From Calidihabitans tengchongensis (GTDB lineage: Bacteria > Sysuimicrobiota > Sysuimicrobiia > Sysuimicrobiales > Kaftiobacteriaceae), in contig JAVKIE010000012.1 in assembly GCA_031459615.1 (NCBI GenBank), forward strand, positions 8,239 to 72,238: a stretch of DNA of 64,000 nt, in the 5' to 3' direction. Positions 26,783 through 35,725 of the stretch are shown piece by piece. The position numbers and the translations under genes were made by a program. A model generated the notes under the pieces. It worked only from the letters and a program-made list of their open reading frames with translations, was not told the origin of the DNA and searched no databases. Position 1 is the first letter of the stretch. Each line of letters begins with the position of its first letter.

Positions 26783-27811
26783 TCAGCGCGCCTCGGCCAG
26801 CGCGTCGCTGACGCTGTCGGCCAGATACCGGACCAGGGCCACGACCCGGCCGTAGGGCATCCGCGTGGGCCCCACGATGCCCAGGGCGCCCGCGGGGCGC
26901 CCGCCCACGCGGTAGGCGGCCACCACCACGCTGCACCCGCGCAGCGCCTCCACCCGGTGCTCGCTGCCGATGGCGATCCACACCGGGCGCTCGGCGGCGT
27001 CCTCCAGGAGGCCCGCCACCACCTCTTCCTGTTCCAGCGCCCGCAGCACCGGCCGGGCGCGCCGGGCATCGCGGAACTCGGGCTGCGCCAGGATGTTGGC
27101 CGTGCCCTCGATGTGGATGCGCCGGGCCGCCGACGGCAGCCGGCGGAGCACCCGCTCCGCCAGCAGCCTGACCACCCGGTGCTGCCAGGCGACCTCGTCC
27201 ACCACCTGCTGGAGGAGCGCGTCGGTGATCTCGCCCAGCGGATATCCCTGCAGGCGCTGGCTCACCGTGCGGGACGCCCGCTCCAGGCCGTCGGGATCCA
27301 TCGGCTCCTGCAGGTCCAGCGCGCGCGCCTGGAGCACGCCGGCGTCGGTGACGATCACCGCCAGCACCCGGGTGGCCTCCAGGGGGACGAAGTGGAGGTG
27401 GCGGAACGCCAGGCGCCGCGGGTGGGGATGGGACACCACCGAGGCGTACGGCACGAGGGCGGCCAGGGTCCGCGCGACCTCCTGGGGCACCCGCTCCCGT
27501 TCGGCCAGGGCGGCGGCCAGCCGGCGCCGCACCCAGTGACGCTGGGGGGCCGGCAGCCGCTCTTCCTCCAGCATGGAGTCCACGTACACCCGGTAGCCCC
27601 GCTCGGTGGGAATGCGGCCGGCGGAGGTGTGAGGCTGGGCCAGCAGGCCCATCTCTTCCAGGGCCGCCATCTCGTTGCGGATGGTGGCCGCGCTCACCCC
27701 CAGCCGGGCGCGGTGGGCCAGGGCCTCCGAGCCCACGGGCTCGGCGGTCTCCACGTACGTCTGGATCACCGCCTGCAGGATGTCCCGCTTGCGCGCGTCC
27801 AGCCGCGGCAT
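26783..27811 (-). CDS. hrcA: Heat-inducible transcription repressor HrcA
   Basis: 342 residues from ATG 27811. An N-terminal winged helix contains DILQAVIQTYVETAEPVGSE and SAATIRNEMAALEEMGLL, followed by a GAF-like domain with the conserved HTSAGRIPTERGYRVYVD. It binds CIRCE and depends on GroEL for activity. ATG 27811 was preferred over GTG 27817 because GAGGGG lies 9 bases before the ATG. It heads an hrcA-dnaJ(-prmA-rsmE) unit driven from a promoter with a perfect CIRCE element at 27851-27877, so it represses itself. Confidence 0.95.
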   Translation of the reverse strand: MPRLDARKRDILQAVIQTYVETAEPVGSEALAHRARLGVSAATIRNEMAALEEMGLLAQPHTSAGRIPTERGYRVYVDSMLEEERLPAPQRHWVRRRLAAALAERERVPQEVARTLAALVPYASVVSHPHPRRLAFRHLHFVPLEATRVLAVIVTDAGVLQARALDLQEPMDPDGLERASRTVSQRLQGYPLGEITDALLQQVVDEVAWQHRVVRLLAERVLRRLPSAARRIHIEGTANILAQPEFRDARRARPVLRALEQEEVVAGLLEDAAERPVWIAIGSEHRVEALRGCSVVVAAYRVGGRPAGALGIVGPTRMPYGRVVALVRYLADSVSDALAEAR

Positions 27812-27850
27812 CGCCACAGGCCCCTCACCGTCCGGCCGCCACCGTCCGTC

Positions 27851-27877
27851 TTAGCACTCAATGTTCAAGAGTGCTAA
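27851..27877. promoter_or_regulatory. CIRCE element (HrcA operator)
   Basis: Perfect TTAGCACTC-N9-GAGTGCTAA, identical to the CIRCE consensus. It lies between the hrcA promoter and the hrcA start, about 4-5 bases downstream of the predicted transcription start, a standard position for HrcA repression. Confidence 0.98.
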
Positions 27878-27889
27878 CCGGCCTCCCCC

Positions 27890-27919
27890 ACCATAGCACC
27901 CGCCGAAAAACAGTGTCAA
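27890..27919 (-). promoter_or_regulatory. hrcA promoter overlapping the murJ stop codon
   Basis: On the minus strand a perfect TTGACA (27914-27919), an 18-base spacer and TATGGT (27890-27895) preceded by TGC, an extended -10. The -35 contains the murJ stop codon (27916-27918), so the promoter begins inside the last codons of the upstream gene. Confidence 0.8.
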
Positions 27920-29508
27920 CGCAACCGGTCGCCCCCACCACCCGGCGCGGGACGGCCGCGCAGCAGAGCCACCACCAGACCCAGCTCGGCGACCCGCAGC
28001 ACGCGGCACACGCCCACGTACGCCGCGAGCCCGCAGGCGGCGGCCAGGGCCGCGGCGCCGGCGGAGACCGGACCCGAACTCCCCGCCGTGCCGGCCACGG
28101 GGACCATGACCCCGCCGCCGAGGGCGGCGGCCAGGGCGGCGCGCCCGGCGGTGGCCAGAATCCGCCGGCCGTCCAGCCTGCCCAGGTGCCCGCGCAACGC
28201 CGCCAGCATGAGGGCCAGGTTGACGACGGCCACCACCGATGTGGCCGCGGCGATGCCCACCACCCCCCACCACCGCATGAACACCACGTCCAGCACCGCG
28301 TTGAGGGCGATCATGGCGACCCCGGTGCGCACCGGCGTGGCCATGTCCTGCAGGGCGTACAGGGTGCGGGTGACCACATAGTAGCCGGCGATGGCGGGCA
28401 GGCCTACCGCGTATCCGGCCAGGGCCCCCGCCACCGCCTGCGTGGCGTGAGGCCCGAACTCTCCCCGCTGGAAGATAATCCGCACCAGGGGTTCGCGCAG
28501 GGCCACCGCCAGGGCCGCCACGGGAAGGATCACCACCATCAGGGACCGCAGGGCCAGCGAGAACGTGGCCCTCAGATCGGCGCGGTCGCCCGCGGCCGCG
28601 TGGCGGGCGAGAGCGGGGAAGGCCGCGGTGGCCACCGAGATGGCAAAGATCCCCGCCGGCGCCTGCACGATCTCGTAGGCATAGTCCAGCGCCGCCACCG
28701 GGTGGACCGTCGGAGCGGCCGGCAGCAGGGACGCGAAGAACCGGTCCACGTAGGCGTTGACCTCCACCACCGCCAGGCCCAGCATCGCCGGCACCGCCAG
28801 ACGGGCCATCTCCCGGATCGCGGGGTGACGCAGGTCCATCCCGACCGGGCGCAACCCCAGCCGGCGGGCCGGCCACCACTGCACCAGCATCTGCGCCGCC
28901 GTCCCCAGCACCCAGCTGAGCGCCAGGCCCCGGATGCCCACGCGCGGCCCCAGCGTCAGGGTGCCGACGATGATGACCCCGTTGAACACCAGCGGCGCCA
29001 GCGCGGGGGGCGCGAACCGCTGGTGGGCCTGCAGGAAGCCGGTGAGGTAGATGGCCAGCGCCAGGAAGAGCATGGCCACGAAGATGATCCGGGTCAGATC
29101 CACGGCCAGGTCCAGCAGCGCAGGCGCCCGGGCGAACCCCGGAGCGGCCAGCGCCACCAGGACCGGAGCCAGGGCCTGGCCGGCCACCGCCAGGGCCACG
29201 CCGCCCGCCGCCACCACGGTGAGGGTGATCCCCGCCACCCGCCGCGCCTCGGCCTCGTCCTGCGCCAGGAGCCGCGAGAGGGTGGGGATGAAGACGATGC
29301 TGAGGGTGCCGCCCAGCAGCAGTCTCTGGATGAAGAACGGCACCGAGTAGGCGACCACGTAGGCGGCCTTGGCGTCCGACGCCCCGAACAGCCACGCCGT
29401 CACCACCTCCCGCACCAACCCCAGGGCGCGGCTGACCACGGTGGCCCCGGCCATCAGGGATGCGGCCCGGACCAGGCGGACCGGAGCGGAGGGGGACGAC
29501 GGGCTCAT
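27916..29508 (-). CDS. murJ: Lipid II flippase MurJ
   Basis: 530 residues with about fourteen hydrophobic helices (MOP exporter fold). Early conserved segments are GATVVSRALGLVREVVTAWLFG (22-43 region) and the VPFFIQRLLLGGTLS stretch; later come PAGIFAISVATAAFPALARHA and RTLYALQDMATPVRTGV. It moves lipid II to the outer face for peptidoglycan synthesis. The ATG at 29508 begins a hydrophilic 12-residue leader before helix 1. It is divergent from rpsT, and its stop overlaps the hrcA promoter. Its position here is not conserved in Bacillus. Confidence 0.93.
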   Translation of the reverse strand: MSPSSPSAPVRLVRAASLMAGATVVSRALGLVREVVTAWLFGASDAKAAYVVAYSVPFFIQRLLLGGTLSIVFIPTLSRLLAQDEAEARRVAGITLTVVAAGGVALAVAGQALAPVLVALAAPGFARAPALLDLAVDLTRIIFVAMLFLALAIYLTGFLQAHQRFAPPALAPLVFNGVIIVGTLTLGPRVGIRGLALSWVLGTAAQMLVQWWPARRLGLRPVGMDLRHPAIREMARLAVPAMLGLAVVEVNAYVDRFFASLLPAAPTVHPVAALDYAYEIVQAPAGIFAISVATAAFPALARHAAAGDRADLRATFSLALRSLMVVILPVAALAVALREPLVRIIFQRGEFGPHATQAVAGALAGYAVGLPAIAGYYVVTRTLYALQDMATPVRTGVAMIALNAVLDVVFMRWWGVVGIAAATSVVAVVNLALMLAALRGHLGRLDGRRILATAGRAALAAALGGGVMVPVAGTAGSSGPVSAGAAALAAACGLAAYVGVCRVLRVAELGLVVALLRGRPAPGGGGDRLR

Positions 29509-29546
29509 GGGACCGGCGCCGGCGGCCCGGCGACCGGACGGCGCCC

Positions 29547-29576
29547 TTGTGGGACGCGGCGGCGGTGTGGTAGGAT
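29547..29576 (+). promoter_or_regulatory. Candidate rpsT promoter
   Basis: TTGTGG (29547-29552), 18-base spacer, TAGGAT (29571-29576) with the extended TGG before it. The predicted start lies about 30 bases before the rpsT GTG. Confidence 0.55.
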
Positions 29577-29613
29577 ACGCCCCGGCTCGGCACCCACGAT
29601 CGGGGAGGCAGCG

Positions 29614-29862
29614 GTGGCCAAGAGGCTGCGGTCGGGACTGAAACACCAGCGCAAGTCGGAAAAGCGCCGCCTGCGCAACCAGAGCGTGCGGACCCGGCTG
29701 AAGACGCTGACCAAGAAGGCGCTGGCCGATCCCCGCCTGCTGCCGCTGGTCCAGGCGGAGTTCGATCGGGCGGCCCGCAAGGGCATCATCCACCCCAACA
29801 AGGCCGCCCGCAGGAAGTCGCGGCTGATGCGCCGCCTCGCGGCGGCCGCCGCCACCCCGTAA
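29614..29862 (+). CDS. rpsT: 30S ribosomal protein bS20
   Basis: 82 residues, very basic. It begins with the conserved AKRLRSGLKHQRKSEKRRLRN and has KGIIHPNKAARRKSRLMRRLA near the end, the bS20 signature. It is a 16S rRNA-binding small-subunit protein. The GTG start is preceded by GGGGAGG at good distance. It is the only plus-strand gene among the first 37 kb of minus-strand genes. It sits next to holA, as in many bacteria, and the two are convergent. Confidence 0.95.
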   Translation: MAKRLRSGLKHQRKSEKRRLRNQSVRTRLKTLTKKALADPRLLPLVQAEFDRAARKGIIHPNKAARRKSRLMRRLAAAAATP

Positions 29863-29886
29863 GGGCGGTCCACACGGCCCCGCTGC

Positions 29887-29899
29887 AACCCGTCTTCCC
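29887..29899 (-). repeat. Single GGGAAGA unit at the holA stop
   Basis: After the TGA of holA (29900-29902) the minus strand reads GGGAAGACGGG. This is one copy of the heptamer that forms long arrays after other stop codons, and it supports the view that the unit is placed relative to stop codons. Confidence 0.5.
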
Positions 29900-30922
29900 T
29901 CACCTCCGGTCCCGGGCAGCCGCATGCCGCCGGTGGCCGGGGAGCGGGTCCAGACACAGGCGGGCCACGAGCATCTGCAGAGCCACGCGTCCCTGGCCCG
30001 TGGACTTGACGGCCCGGTCGGCGTCCTGCAGGCGGCCGAAGATCTCCGGAAACGCGGCCAGCGGGAAGTTCCGCGCCTGGGCGGCCAGGCGCCGGGCCAC
30101 GAACGGGGGCACCCCCAGGGCCTCCGCCAGGGCCGCGCCCGGACGCCGGCGCGCCAGCAGGACGGCGGCCCGGTACAGCAGGCGGAACTGCCGGGCGATC
30201 ATGAACAGGACGTAGGCCGGCGCCTCGTCCCGCACGATCTCCTCCAGAGCCGCCAGGGCCCGGTCGGCGGCCCGCTCGCCCACCGCGTCCACCAGGGCGA
30301 AGATGCTGGTGTCCGCCTGCCGGCTCACCACCGCGTCCACGTCGGCCCGGGTGATGCGGTCCCGCCCGGCGCAGGAGGCGAACAGCTTCTCCATCTCCAG
30401 GGACAGCTGCCGCAGGCCCGGGCCCGTGCGGGCGATCAGCAGGTCCGCCGCGTCCGGGTCCATGCGGAACCCGGCCGACCGGGCGCGGTCGGCGATCCAG
30501 GCTGGCAGTTCCCGGATGCTCAAGCGGGGGAACTCCTGGACGTGGCCCATCCTCCGGATGGTGCCGTACAGGCGGCGCCGCCGGTCCAGGCCCGCGGCCA
30601 CCAGGATGAGGGCGGACGGAGGAGAGCCCCTGTCCAGGTAGGCCGCCAGGCGGTCCTGAGCCGGGACAGGCCAGGCGTCCACGTCGCGGATCACCACCAC
30701 CCGCCGCTGGCCGAAGAAGGGCAGCGTGTCCACCCGGGTGATGGCGTCGGCCACGTCCACCTCGTCCGCCCGCAGCATGTCCAGGTTCAGGGCGCGCTCC
30801 TCGGGCGGGATCAGCCGGTCCAGCAGGTCGCGCAGCGCCTGCTCGACCAACAGGTCCTCCTCCCCGTGGAGGAGGTAGACGTGGGCGGCCGCGCCGGCCG
30901 GCCGGTCAGGGTTCTGCGGCAT
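29900..30922 (-). CDS. holA: DNA polymerase III delta subunit
   Basis: 340 residues. The N-terminal AAA+-like domain has VYLLHGEEDLLVEQALRDL (14-32) and FFGQRRVVVIRDVD, followed by the delta-specific helical parts. HolA opens the beta clamp in the clamp-loader complex. The ATG overlaps the comEC coding end by 17 bases, and the comEC-holA-rpsT neighbourhood is that of Bacillota. Confidence 0.92.
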   Translation of the reverse strand: MPQNPDRPAGAAAHVYLLHGEEDLLVEQALRDLLDRLIPPEERALNLDMLRADEVDVADAITRVDTLPFFGQRRVVVIRDVDAWPVPAQDRLAAYLDRGSPPSALILVAAGLDRRRRLYGTIRRMGHVQEFPRLSIRELPAWIADRARSAGFRMDPDAADLLIARTGPGLRQLSLEMEKLFASCAGRDRITRADVDAVVSRQADTSIFALVDAVGERAADRALAALEEIVRDEAPAYVLFMIARQFRLLYRAAVLLARRRPGAALAEALGVPPFVARRLAAQARNFPLAAFPEIFGRLQDADRAVKSTGQGRVALQMLVARLCLDPLPGHRRHAAARDRR

Positions 30923-33266
30923 GTCGGGTCGGGCGCACCCACATCTGCCGTCCGTCGGTGACCACGGTGACGGCGCCGTGGCGGTCGGTGCGGTAGACGG
31001 CGGCCCCCTGGGCCAGCAGGGCGTCCACGGCCGCGGGGTGGGGATGGCCGAAGGGATTGCGGGCGCCCACGGAGATGACCGCCACCCGGGGGGAGACGGC
31101 GCGCAGGAACTCCGGCGAGCTGCTGGTGGCGCTGCCGTGGTGGGCGGCCTTCAGCACAGCGCTGCGCAGGTCGCGCCCCTGCCGGACCAGGTCGGCTTCG
31201 GTCAGGGCGTCAATGTCGCCGGTCAGCAGCACGCTCAGGGCACCGTATCGCACGCGCAGGACCACCGAGTTGGCGTTGACGTCCGAGGCGGTCCCCTCCA
31301 CGGGAGGATCCGGCGGGTTCAGGATCGACGCCACCACTCCCCCGCCCAGCTCCAGGCGCCCGCCCCGCCGGGCCGGGATCACGTCCAGCCCCCGGGCGCG
31401 CACCGCCAGCACAAAGCGCGGGTAGGACGGAGCCGGATGGCCCACGCCGGCGTCGAGGACCAGACCTATCGGGAAGTTCTGGACGACGGCGGGGAGTCCT
31501 CCGACGTGATCCTCGTGGGCGTGGGTGAGGACCACCACGTCCACCGACCGCACCCCCAGACGCCGCAGGGCCGGGACCACGCGCCTCGCCCCGATGTCGT
31601 AACCCGTGATCCGCCCCTCCACCTCCCCGCCGCCGTCCACCAGCAGAACCCGGCCCGACGGCGCCCGGACCACGATGGCGTCACCCTGTCCCACGTCCAG
31701 AAACGTGACCACCAGGTGAGGCGGTGCGGCGGCGGCCACCAGGCGCAGCCACAGCGCCGCGGCCAGGGCCAGCGCGGCCGCAGGTGCCGCCGTCCCGGGG
31801 GACAGCCGCAGGCCGCCCCGCGCCCACCCCGCCAGCAGGGCCAGAACCAGATAGCAGGCGAGGAGGCCGGCGGCGGAGGGTGCGGGCACCGCCACGGTGG
31901 CCAGGGGAAGGCGGGATGCCGCCGAGGCCACGGCCCACAGGGCGTCCAGAAGGAAGGCGAGGGGTGGAGCGGCCGCCAGCGCCAGCGCGGGCAGGACCGC
32001 GCCCGCGCAGGCCACGGCGAATCCGGCCGGCACCAGCACCGCCACCAGGGGCAGCGCCGCCACGTTGGCCACGAGCCCGGCCACGGGGATCTGCTGGAAG
32101 TGGTATGCCAGCAGCGGCGCCACCGCCGCCTGAGCGCACGCGGTGGACACCACCAGCGTGTCCGCCAGGCGGGGCGCGGCCAGCCGGGACGCCACCGCCG
32201 GCGCCAGGACGATCAGCGCCCATGCGGCGGCAAACGACAGCTGGGCGCCGGCGTCGAACAGCAGCGCCGGCGAGGTCACCAGCAGGGCCAGCGCGGCCAG
32301 GGCCAGCCCGGCGGCCGGGTCGGCGGGCCGCCCCGCCCCGGCGGCGGCCAGACCGGCCAGGGCTCCCACCGTGGCGCGGAAGACCGAGGGGACCCAGCCG
32401 GCCATCAGCGCGAAGAACGCCACCGCCCCCGCCGCCACCGCGGACGAGGCCGCCGGGGGCGCCCGCAGCAGGCGTGTCAGCCACAGGACCGCGGCCAGGA
32501 CCAGGCCGACCTGCGCCCCGGAGACCACGAGCACGTGGAGCAGCCCGGAGCGGGTGAATGCCTCGACGGTCGAATCGTCCAGGGCCCCGTCGTCGCCCAG
32601 GAGGAGGCTGATCAGGATAGCGCCCCGCCGTCCGGGCAGCGCGTCGCGGAGGACGGTCGTCAGGCGGCGGCGCACCGCGTCGGCGGCGCCGATCAGGGAG
32701 TTGACCCGGCCGCGCCCCACCACGCGCGCCGAGGCGGGATCGGCGTACAGGAGGGCGGCGATGCCCCGCGCGGCCAGATAGTCCCGGTAGGAGAACTCCC
32801 CCGGATTGCCGGCCGGCGGAGGACTGACCAGACGTCCGCGCACCCGCACCCGGTCTCCCGGACGGATGTCCGTGCCGCCCCGGACGGAGACCAGGACGCG
32901 TCCGGACGCCGCCCGGATGCCGTCCTCCTCCACCGCGTCGGCGGCCACGACCACCCGGACGCCGGCGGGGGTACTCCGCGCCGGCCCGACCACCGTGCCG
33001 GTCAGGACGACCCTCCGGCCCAGGGCCTCCCGCAGCGCGGGCGAGAGGGCGGGCTCCTCGTGCACGCGCAGCCACAGCCCGCCGGCCGCAACGGCGGCTG
33101 TCACCAGGAGCGCGCCGGCCGACCGCCGGACGGCCAGGAGCATCCCCGCGGCGGCGATCGCACCGGCCAGCAGCCCGGCCCACGCCCACGCCGTCAGGCC
33201 GGATCCCCGTCCCAGGGCGACTCCCAGGGCGAAGGCCGCGGCCAGGTGCGCGATCGGGCGCGACAT
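30906..33266 (-). CDS. comEC: DNA internalization channel ComEC/Rec2
   Basis: 786 residues. The N-terminal region has helices and an OB-like DUF4131 segment (about 1-190). The competence domain is polytopic (about 220-510), with LISLLLGDDGAL and GLLHVLVVSGAQVGLVL. A metallo-beta-lactamase domain (about 520-780) carries the motifs FLDVGQGDAIVV, LTHAHEDHVGG and a later AAHHGS. It transports single-stranded DNA across the membrane during natural transformation. ATG 33266 gives a short N-terminus before the first helix; an alternative ATG lies at 33347. comEA and comEB are not seen here. Confidence 0.92.
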   Translation of the reverse strand: MSRPIAHLAAAFALGVALGRGSGLTAWAWAGLLAGAIAAAGMLLAVRRSAGALLVTAAVAAGGLWLRVHEEPALSPALREALGRRVVLTGTVVGPARSTPAGVRVVVAADAVEEDGIRAASGRVLVSVRGGTDIRPGDRVRVRGRLVSPPPAGNPGEFSYRDYLAARGIAALLYADPASARVVGRGRVNSLIGAADAVRRRLTTVLRDALPGRRGAILISLLLGDDGALDDSTVEAFTRSGLLHVLVVSGAQVGLVLAAVLWLTRLLRAPPAASSAVAAGAVAFFALMAGWVPSVFRATVGALAGLAAAGAGRPADPAAGLALAALALLVTSPALLFDAGAQLSFAAAWALIVLAPAVASRLAAPRLADTLVVSTACAQAAVAPLLAYHFQQIPVAGLVANVAALPLVAVLVPAGFAVACAGAVLPALALAAAPPLAFLLDALWAVASAASRLPLATVAVPAPSAAGLLACYLVLALLAGWARGGLRLSPGTAAPAAALALAAALWLRLVAAAAPPHLVVTFLDVGQGDAIVVRAPSGRVLLVDGGGEVEGRITGYDIGARRVVPALRRLGVRSVDVVVLTHAHEDHVGGLPAVVQNFPIGLVLDAGVGHPAPSYPRFVLAVRARGLDVIPARRGGRLELGGGVVASILNPPDPPVEGTASDVNANSVVLRVRYGALSVLLTGDIDALTEADLVRQGRDLRSAVLKAAHHGSATSSSPEFLRAVSPRVAVISVGARNPFGHPHPAAVDALLAQGAAVYRTDRHGAVTVVTDGRQMWVRPTRHAAEP

Positions 33267-33435
33267 TGCCGGTCGGCGGGCCGGCCGGCACTGCGGTCCC
33301 GGCGGCCCCGCGCCCCGATCATGCCCGGACCGCATCGGGGAGGCCATGCCCCGCCCCGGCCATTGAGGGGAGATGCAGTTCGATCTACGCGATCTACACG
33401 GTCGCGCAATCGGCGCAACTTACCGGATAGGCCGA

Positions 33436-33479
33436 TATCCGTCAGATCGCGCAGATTGCGCAGATTGGGTAGATCGACG
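33436..33479 (-). repeat. Nonamer repeats (CAATCTGCG type) after the thrS stop
   Basis: Eight bases after the thrS stop the minus strand shows CCCAATCTGCGCAATCTGCG then CGATCTGACG, three copies of a 9-bp unit. Weaker, reversed-sense copies (GTTGCGCCGATTGCGCG) lie further along at 33395-33425, so the transcript could fold. This is the same family as at the argG/argH junction, in the opposite orientation. The remaining roughly 170 bases before comEC hold nothing else I can identify. Confidence 0.75.
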
Positions 33480-35399
33480 TCATCGCCTCGCCGCCAGGTC
33501 GTCGCGGATGCGCTCCAGGAAGCGGTCCACCTCCATCGGGCCCAGGTCGCCCGCCGACCGGCTGCGCACCGCCACCTGGCCGCTTGCGACCTCCCGGTCG
33601 CCCACCACCAGCATGTAGGGGACGTACTCCAGCTGGGCGCGCCGTACCTTATAGCTGATCCTCTCGCTGCTGTCGTCCACCTCCGCCCGCAGGCCCCGCT
33701 CCGCCAGCGCCGCGGCCACCTGCCGGGCGTAGGCCGCGTGGCGGTCGGTCACCGGCAGCACCCGGACCTGCACCGGCGCCAGCCAGGCGGGAAACGCCCC
33801 GCCGTAGTGCTCGATGAGGATGCCCAGGAAGCGCTCCAGCGAGCCCAGGATGGCCCGGTGGATCAGGACCGGCCGGTGCTGGAGGCCGTCCTCGCCCATG
33901 TACGCCAGGTCGAACCGCTCGGGCAGGACGAAGTCCAGCTGAATGGTGGTCAGCTGCCAGCGGCGGCCCAGGGCGTCGTACATGAAGATGTCGATCTTGG
34001 GGCCGTAGAAGTTGGCCTCGCCGACGGCCCGCTGGTAGGGCGTCCCCCGCCGGCGCAGGGCGTCCTCCAGGGCGGCTTCCGCCTGCTCCCACACCTCCGG
34101 CCGCCCCGCAAACCGCCCCGGCTGGGCGGGGTCGCGCACCGACAGCATGATCTCGTAGCGCTGGAATCCGAACGCTCCCAGCACGGCGAAGGCCAGATCC
34201 ATCAACCCGGTGATCTCCTCGCCGATCTGGTCGGGCCGGGCGAAGATGTGGGCGTCGTCCTGGGAGATCATCCGCACCCGCAGCAGGCCGTGCAGGACGC
34301 CGGAGCGCTCGTAGCGGTACACCGTGCCGATCTCCGCCAGGCGCACCGGCAGCTCCCGGTAACTGCGCGTGCGGCTGGCGTAGATCATGATGTGGAAGGG
34401 ACAGTTCATGGGTTTGACCAGGTACTTCTGCTGGTCGATCTCCATGCCGGCGAACATGTTCTCGGCATACCACGCCATGTGCCCGCTGCGCTCCCACAGG
34501 TGCTGGCGGGCCACGTGGGGCGTGTACACCCACTGGTAGCCGCGCCGGTCCAGCTCCCCGCGCAGGAACTCCTCGATCAGGCGGCGGACCAGGGCGCCCC
34601 GGGGGTGCCACAGGACCAGACCCGGGCCGATCTCGTCGTTGATGCTGAACAGGTCCAGCTCCCGGCCCAGCCGCCGGTGGTCCCGGCGGCGCGCCTCCTC
34701 CAGGCGCTGCAGGTACTCCTCCAGCATCTCCGGGCGCGGGAAGGAGATGCCGTAGATCCGCTGCAGCATCTCCCGCCGCTCGTCCCCCCGCCAGTAGGCG
34801 CCCGCCACGCTGAGCAGCTTGACGGCCCGGATCATCCCCGTGCGGGGCAGGTGGGGCCCGCGGCACATGTCCAGAAAGCCGTCCTGGCGGTAGAAGGAGA
34901 CCTGGGGATCGGTGATCTCGTCCAGCAGCTCCAGCTTGTACGTCTCCCCCATCTCCCGGTACAGGCGCAGGGCCTCGTCCCGGGGGATCTCCACCCGTTC
35001 GATGGGCTGATCCCGGGCGGCGAGCTCCCGCATACGCTCCTCCAGCCGCTGCAGGTCCTCGGGAGACAGCGGGCGGCCCACGTCGATGTCATAGTAGAAA
35101 CCGTCCTCGATGGGCGGCCCGATGGCCAGCCGGGCATGGGGAAACAGCTCTTTCACCGCCTGCGCCAGCAGGTGGGCGGAGGAATGCCAGTAGACTTCCC
35201 GGCCCTGGGGGTCGTCGAAGGTGAGCAGCTCCACCCGGGCGTCGGTCTCCAGGCGGGCCGACAGGTCCCGCAGGACGCCGTCCACTCGCGCCACCAGGGC
35301 GTCGGGCACGCCCGCGTCCCGGGCGATCTCGGCCACCGAAACGCCCCGGGGATAGACCTTCACCCGCCCGTCCGGCAGCGTAACGCGAATTCCGTTCAC
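33480..35399 (-). CDS. thrS: Threonyl-tRNA synthetase
   Basis: 639 residues, full length. TGS domain (1-60: IRVTLPDGRVKVYPRGVSV), then the second additional/editing domain (about 65-220) with HSSAHLLAQAVKELFP and, further on, the 'MCRGPHLPRTG' segment. The class II core (about 240-530) has MNCPFHIMIY with a zinc-binding Cys and HRAILGSLERF (motif 3). The anticodon-binding domain runs from about 540 to 639. It starts at GTG 35399 with GAGGTG upstream. Expression is controlled by the T-box leader in front. Confidence 0.97.
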   Translation of the reverse strand: MNGIRVTLPDGRVKVYPRGVSVAEIARDAGVPDALVARVDGVLRDLSARLETDARVELLTFDDPQGREVYWHSSAHLLAQAVKELFPHARLAIGPPIEDGFYYDIDVGRPLSPEDLQRLEERMRELAARDQPIERVEIPRDEALRLYREMGETYKLELLDEITDPQVSFYRQDGFLDMCRGPHLPRTGMIRAVKLLSVAGAYWRGDERREMLQRIYGISFPRPEMLEEYLQRLEEARRRDHRRLGRELDLFSINDEIGPGLVLWHPRGALVRRLIEEFLRGELDRRGYQWVYTPHVARQHLWERSGHMAWYAENMFAGMEIDQQKYLVKPMNCPFHIMIYASRTRSYRELPVRLAEIGTVYRYERSGVLHGLLRVRMISQDDAHIFARPDQIGEEITGLMDLAFAVLGAFGFQRYEIMLSVRDPAQPGRFAGRPEVWEQAEAALEDALRRRGTPYQRAVGEANFYGPKIDIFMYDALGRRWQLTTIQLDFVLPERFDLAYMGEDGLQHRPVLIHRAILGSLERFLGILIEHYGGAFPAWLAPVQVRVLPVTDRHAAYARQVAAALAERGLRAEVDDSSERISYKVRRAQLEYVPYMLVVGDREVASGQVAVRSRSAGDLGPMEVDRFLERIRDDLAARR

Positions 35400-35423
35400 G
35401 GCCGCACCTCGCCTCCTCCCATC

Positions 35424-35450
35424 AAAAAACCCGTCCCTGCATGGGACGGG
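35424..35450 (-). terminator. Intrinsic terminator of the thrS T-box leader
   Basis: The 8-bp stem CCCGTCCC / GGGACGGG with a 5-base loop is followed on the minus strand by six T residues. The 5' arm of the stem overlaps the sequence that would pair with the T-box in the antiterminator. Confidence 0.93.
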
Positions 35451-35673
35451 CGTGCCCGCGGTTCCACCCTGCTTCCGCCCGGACGCGCCGGGTCGGCTCT
35501 CTGATCCCGATGACGGGGGGTCCGGCGGCCCCTCCCGCACCGCCCGGGCGGCGGCTCGGGACCGCGGCTCGGAGGTGGTACCCTCCGGATCGCCGGGGGA
35601 GGCTCGCAGCCTGAGGCCTCCCTCTCTCAGGCCCGGCGTGATGCCGGAGGGCGTGTCCCCCTCATCGCCTGTC
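35424..35673 (-). promoter_or_regulatory. T-box riboswitch of thrS (tRNA-Thr responsive)
   Basis: The leader on the minus strand has Stem I features (AGAGAGGG ... GGCTGCGAG ... CCC), a specifier region GGTACCACC with the threonine codon ACC at about 35574-35579, and the conserved T-box AGGGTGGAACCGCG (35456-35469 region). It ends in the terminator stem CCCGTCCC/GGGACGGG followed by TTTTTT (35424-35450). Uncharged tRNA-Thr would pair with the T-box and form the antiterminator, switching thrS on. This fits the downstream gene exactly. It fills the 326-base gap between thrS and the next gene. Confidence 0.95.
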
Positions 35674-35679
35674 GGAGGC

Positions 35680-35708
35680 AGTATAGACACCGGCTCCGGC
35701 GGTGTCAA
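35680..35708 (-). promoter_or_regulatory. thrS promoter
   Basis: Perfect TTGACA (35703-35708), 17-base spacer and TATACT (35680-35685; 5 of 6). This is the best sigma-70-type promoter in the window, and it starts the T-box leader at about 35673. Confidence 0.9.
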
Positions 35709-35725
35709 CGCCGCCGGCGGGGGTG

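Noticed and set aside
30921..35504. A 1,500-codon open frame on the plus strand opposite comEC and thrS
   Set aside because: It is antisense to two clearly conserved genes and to the T-box leader. Its composition (His-, Gln-, Gly- and Arg-rich, low complexity) is what high-GC antisense frames produce.
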